The notes beneath the pieces are model-generated. The model was not told where the DNA came from and searched no databases. It worked only from the letters and a program-made list of their open reading frames with translations. The position numbers and the translations under genes were made by a program. From Simkania sp. (GTDB taxonomy: Bacteria; Chlamydiota; Chlamydiia; Chlamydiales; Simkaniaceae), in the NCBI GenBank assembly GCA_028279205.1, contig JANQSR010000018.1, forward strand, positions 1 through 5,297: a stretch of 5,297 nt of DNA. The letters are read 5' to 3'. Shown piece by piece: positions 4,428-5,297 of the stretch (within the stretch, counting starts at the first letter, position 1; the number at the start of each line of letters is the position of its first letter).

Positions 4428-5297
4428 TTAACGTCCCATCACTTGAGAGGTTATTGTCTTGATCACCTCCAAAGCACGCTCTCTTAAAGATTGGTGCTCT
4501 CTAAGTGAATCTTGGATCACTTGTATGCGGTTATCCAAGCTTTGTCTCTCTTGCTGAGTGGAGCAATCTTGCGTCGTTTCTTTCTCTTTTTTTAAATAGG
4601 AGCTCGTGTTCGAGGCAAGCTCAAGAACCTTAGGTCCTCCATTTTTAAGTGCCTCAGAGAGTGCATCGACAGTCCTTTTCTCAAATAATTTACCACCCAA
4701 AGCGGGAAGAACAGCCGCAGAGGCACCCAATAAAAGTACGTTAGCTACTGCAAAAATTAGTTGGGTGTCTGCCATTTCTGGGTAAAGAGCTGCCTTTTCA
4801 TCCATACTGGTTTTCCAGCTCTTTTTTGATCTCTCTTCTCGCCTTTTCTCTTCTTCAATTGACTTGCGACTTCCACTTTCGATGAGATGCAATGCTCGAT
4901 ACGTCTGAACCCAAGGATTGTTGGAGTTTTGACTTTTAGAGTTTCCTAAAACGGCTTGAATACTAGCAAATTGATTGCAAGCAGAATGGTCATCCTCAAT
5001 CAGACTAGATTTGGAGTTTTCCAAGAGGGCTTGAATTGCGGAAAGTTGATCGCAAACGTGAAGATGATCATCTTCAATCACCTCGGTAATCTCTCTCAGA
5101 ACATCCCCTTGAGTAGAAAGAGCGTTCTCTGCAAGGAAAAGTTTGATTTTTTCTTTCTTTTGCGAAGGTGTTAGACTCTCTTCTATCTCGTCATTTAAAA
5201 TAGCCTCGATCTCTGCGAGCTTGAGCTGCAAGATATCAGACTCTTTTTCTTTGCTTAGGGGCATCTGCAAATCGAGGGGGAGAGTTCCCTTTGGGTG
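4428..5297 (-). CDS. Hypothetical single-pass membrane protein with internal repeats, 5'-partial
   Basis: I do not recognise this protein. The frame has no stop up to the window edge. The first possible start inside is TTG at 5270, with ATG two codons later at 5264. Neither has a well-spaced ribosome binding site, and the upstream codons read as plausible protein (HPKGTLPLDLQMP), so I treat the gene as 5'-truncated. Counting residues from 5270 (280 aa): 5-60 is charged and helical. Residues 65-88 and 91-113 are imperfect tandem repeats (IEDDH...CDQLSAIQALLENSKS and IEDDH...CNQFASIQAVLGNSKS). Residues 136-152 are highly charged (EEEKRREERSKK). Residues 169-193 form one likely membrane helix (LIFAVANVLLLGASAAVLPALGG). 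Residues 222-275 look like a polar coiled coil. The domain layout could suit a chlamydial surface or type III secretion-related protein, but no specific motif supports that. The gene is upstream of gluconokinase, probably in the same transcript. Confidence 0.75.
   Translation of the reverse strand, partial: HPKGTLPLDLQMPLSKEKESDILQLKLAEIEAILNDEIEESLTPSQKKEKIKLFLAENALSTQGDVLREITEVIEDDHLHVCDQLSAIQALLENSKSSLIEDDHSACNQFASIQAVLGNSKSQNSNNPWVQTYRALHLIESGSRKSIEEEKRREERSKKSWKTSMDEKAALYPEMADTQLIFAVANVLLLGASAAVLPALGGKLFEKRTVDALSEALKNGGPKVLELASNTSSYLKKEKETTQDCSTQQERQSLDNRIQVIQDSLREHQSLRERALEVIKTITSQVMGR
4932..5078 (-). repeat. Two tandem 26-codon repeats within the membrane protein gene
   Basis: Copy 1 is 5007-5078 and copy 2 is 4932-5000, offset by 78 bp (26 codons). 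The encoded units share IEDDH, then C.Q, IQA.L and NSKS, with about 15 identical residues of 23 after one single-residue gap. Similarity is also visible in the DNA, for example gcttgaat in both, so the duplication is probably not ancient. Confidence 0.75.

Noticed and set aside
4956..5174. Plus-strand open frame of 72 codons opposite the repeat protein
   Set aside because: It is antisense to a coherent longer frame and lacks an upstream ribosome binding site; its open state reflects the repeated sequence.

Overview
The window most likely comes from an AT-leaning bacterial genome of the Chlamydiota, in particular the environmental, amoeba-associated lineages. This assignment is an inference. 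It rests on the style of the lineage-restricted hypothetical proteins: a short protein with a hydrophobic N-terminal half followed by a 'YGLNGFANFFRGLIEA' stretch and an 'FFYDRS' segment, a long unannotatable basic/charged protein with one short hydrophobic hook, and a repeat-containing single-pass membrane protein. No rRNA, tRNA or other phylogenetic marker is present. The two genes recognisable by family, a YcaD-type MFS transporter and a GntK-type gluconokinase, occur in many bacteria and do not fix the lineage.

Layout. (1) 124-627 (+) encodes a small membrane-associated hypothetical protein. (2) 628-999 has no convincing gene. It contains a compact element of about 160 bp (663-822) bounded by a perfect 25-bp inverted repeat, which looks like an internally deleted insertion sequence or MITE, and a separate 8-bp-stem hairpin (946-966) just before the next gene. 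(3) 1000-2631 (+) is a 543-aa protein of unknown function. Its stop overlaps the TTG start of (4) 2628-3947 (+), a YcaD-like 12-helix MFS transporter with an unusual, very acidic cytoplasmic C-terminal tail. (5) On the opposite strand, 4428-5297 (-) is a repeat-containing membrane/coiled-coil protein whose frame stays open to the window edge. It is followed after 7 bp by (6) 3896-4420 (-), a gluconokinase.

The most striking feature is the convergent junction at 3896-3947. The 3' ends of the transporter and the kinase overlap by 52 bp on opposite strands. The Asp/Glu codons of the transporter tail are read on the other strand as a run of ten serines that extends the kinase C-terminus. A 19-bp direct repeat with a 39-bp (13-codon) period in the same place suggests that an in-frame duplication built part of this tail.

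Functionally the window seems to hold two short two-gene transcription units facing each other. One pairs the unknown protein with the exporter-like MFS protein, and the other pairs the repeat protein with gluconokinase. Gluconokinase would feed 6-phosphogluconate into the pentose phosphate pathway. Nothing shows that the MFS protein transports gluconate, and YcaD-family substrates are poorly defined. I do not see a clear novel defence or mobile system. The candidates for follow-up are the MITE-like element, the antisense-encoded Ser tail and the unknown proteins.
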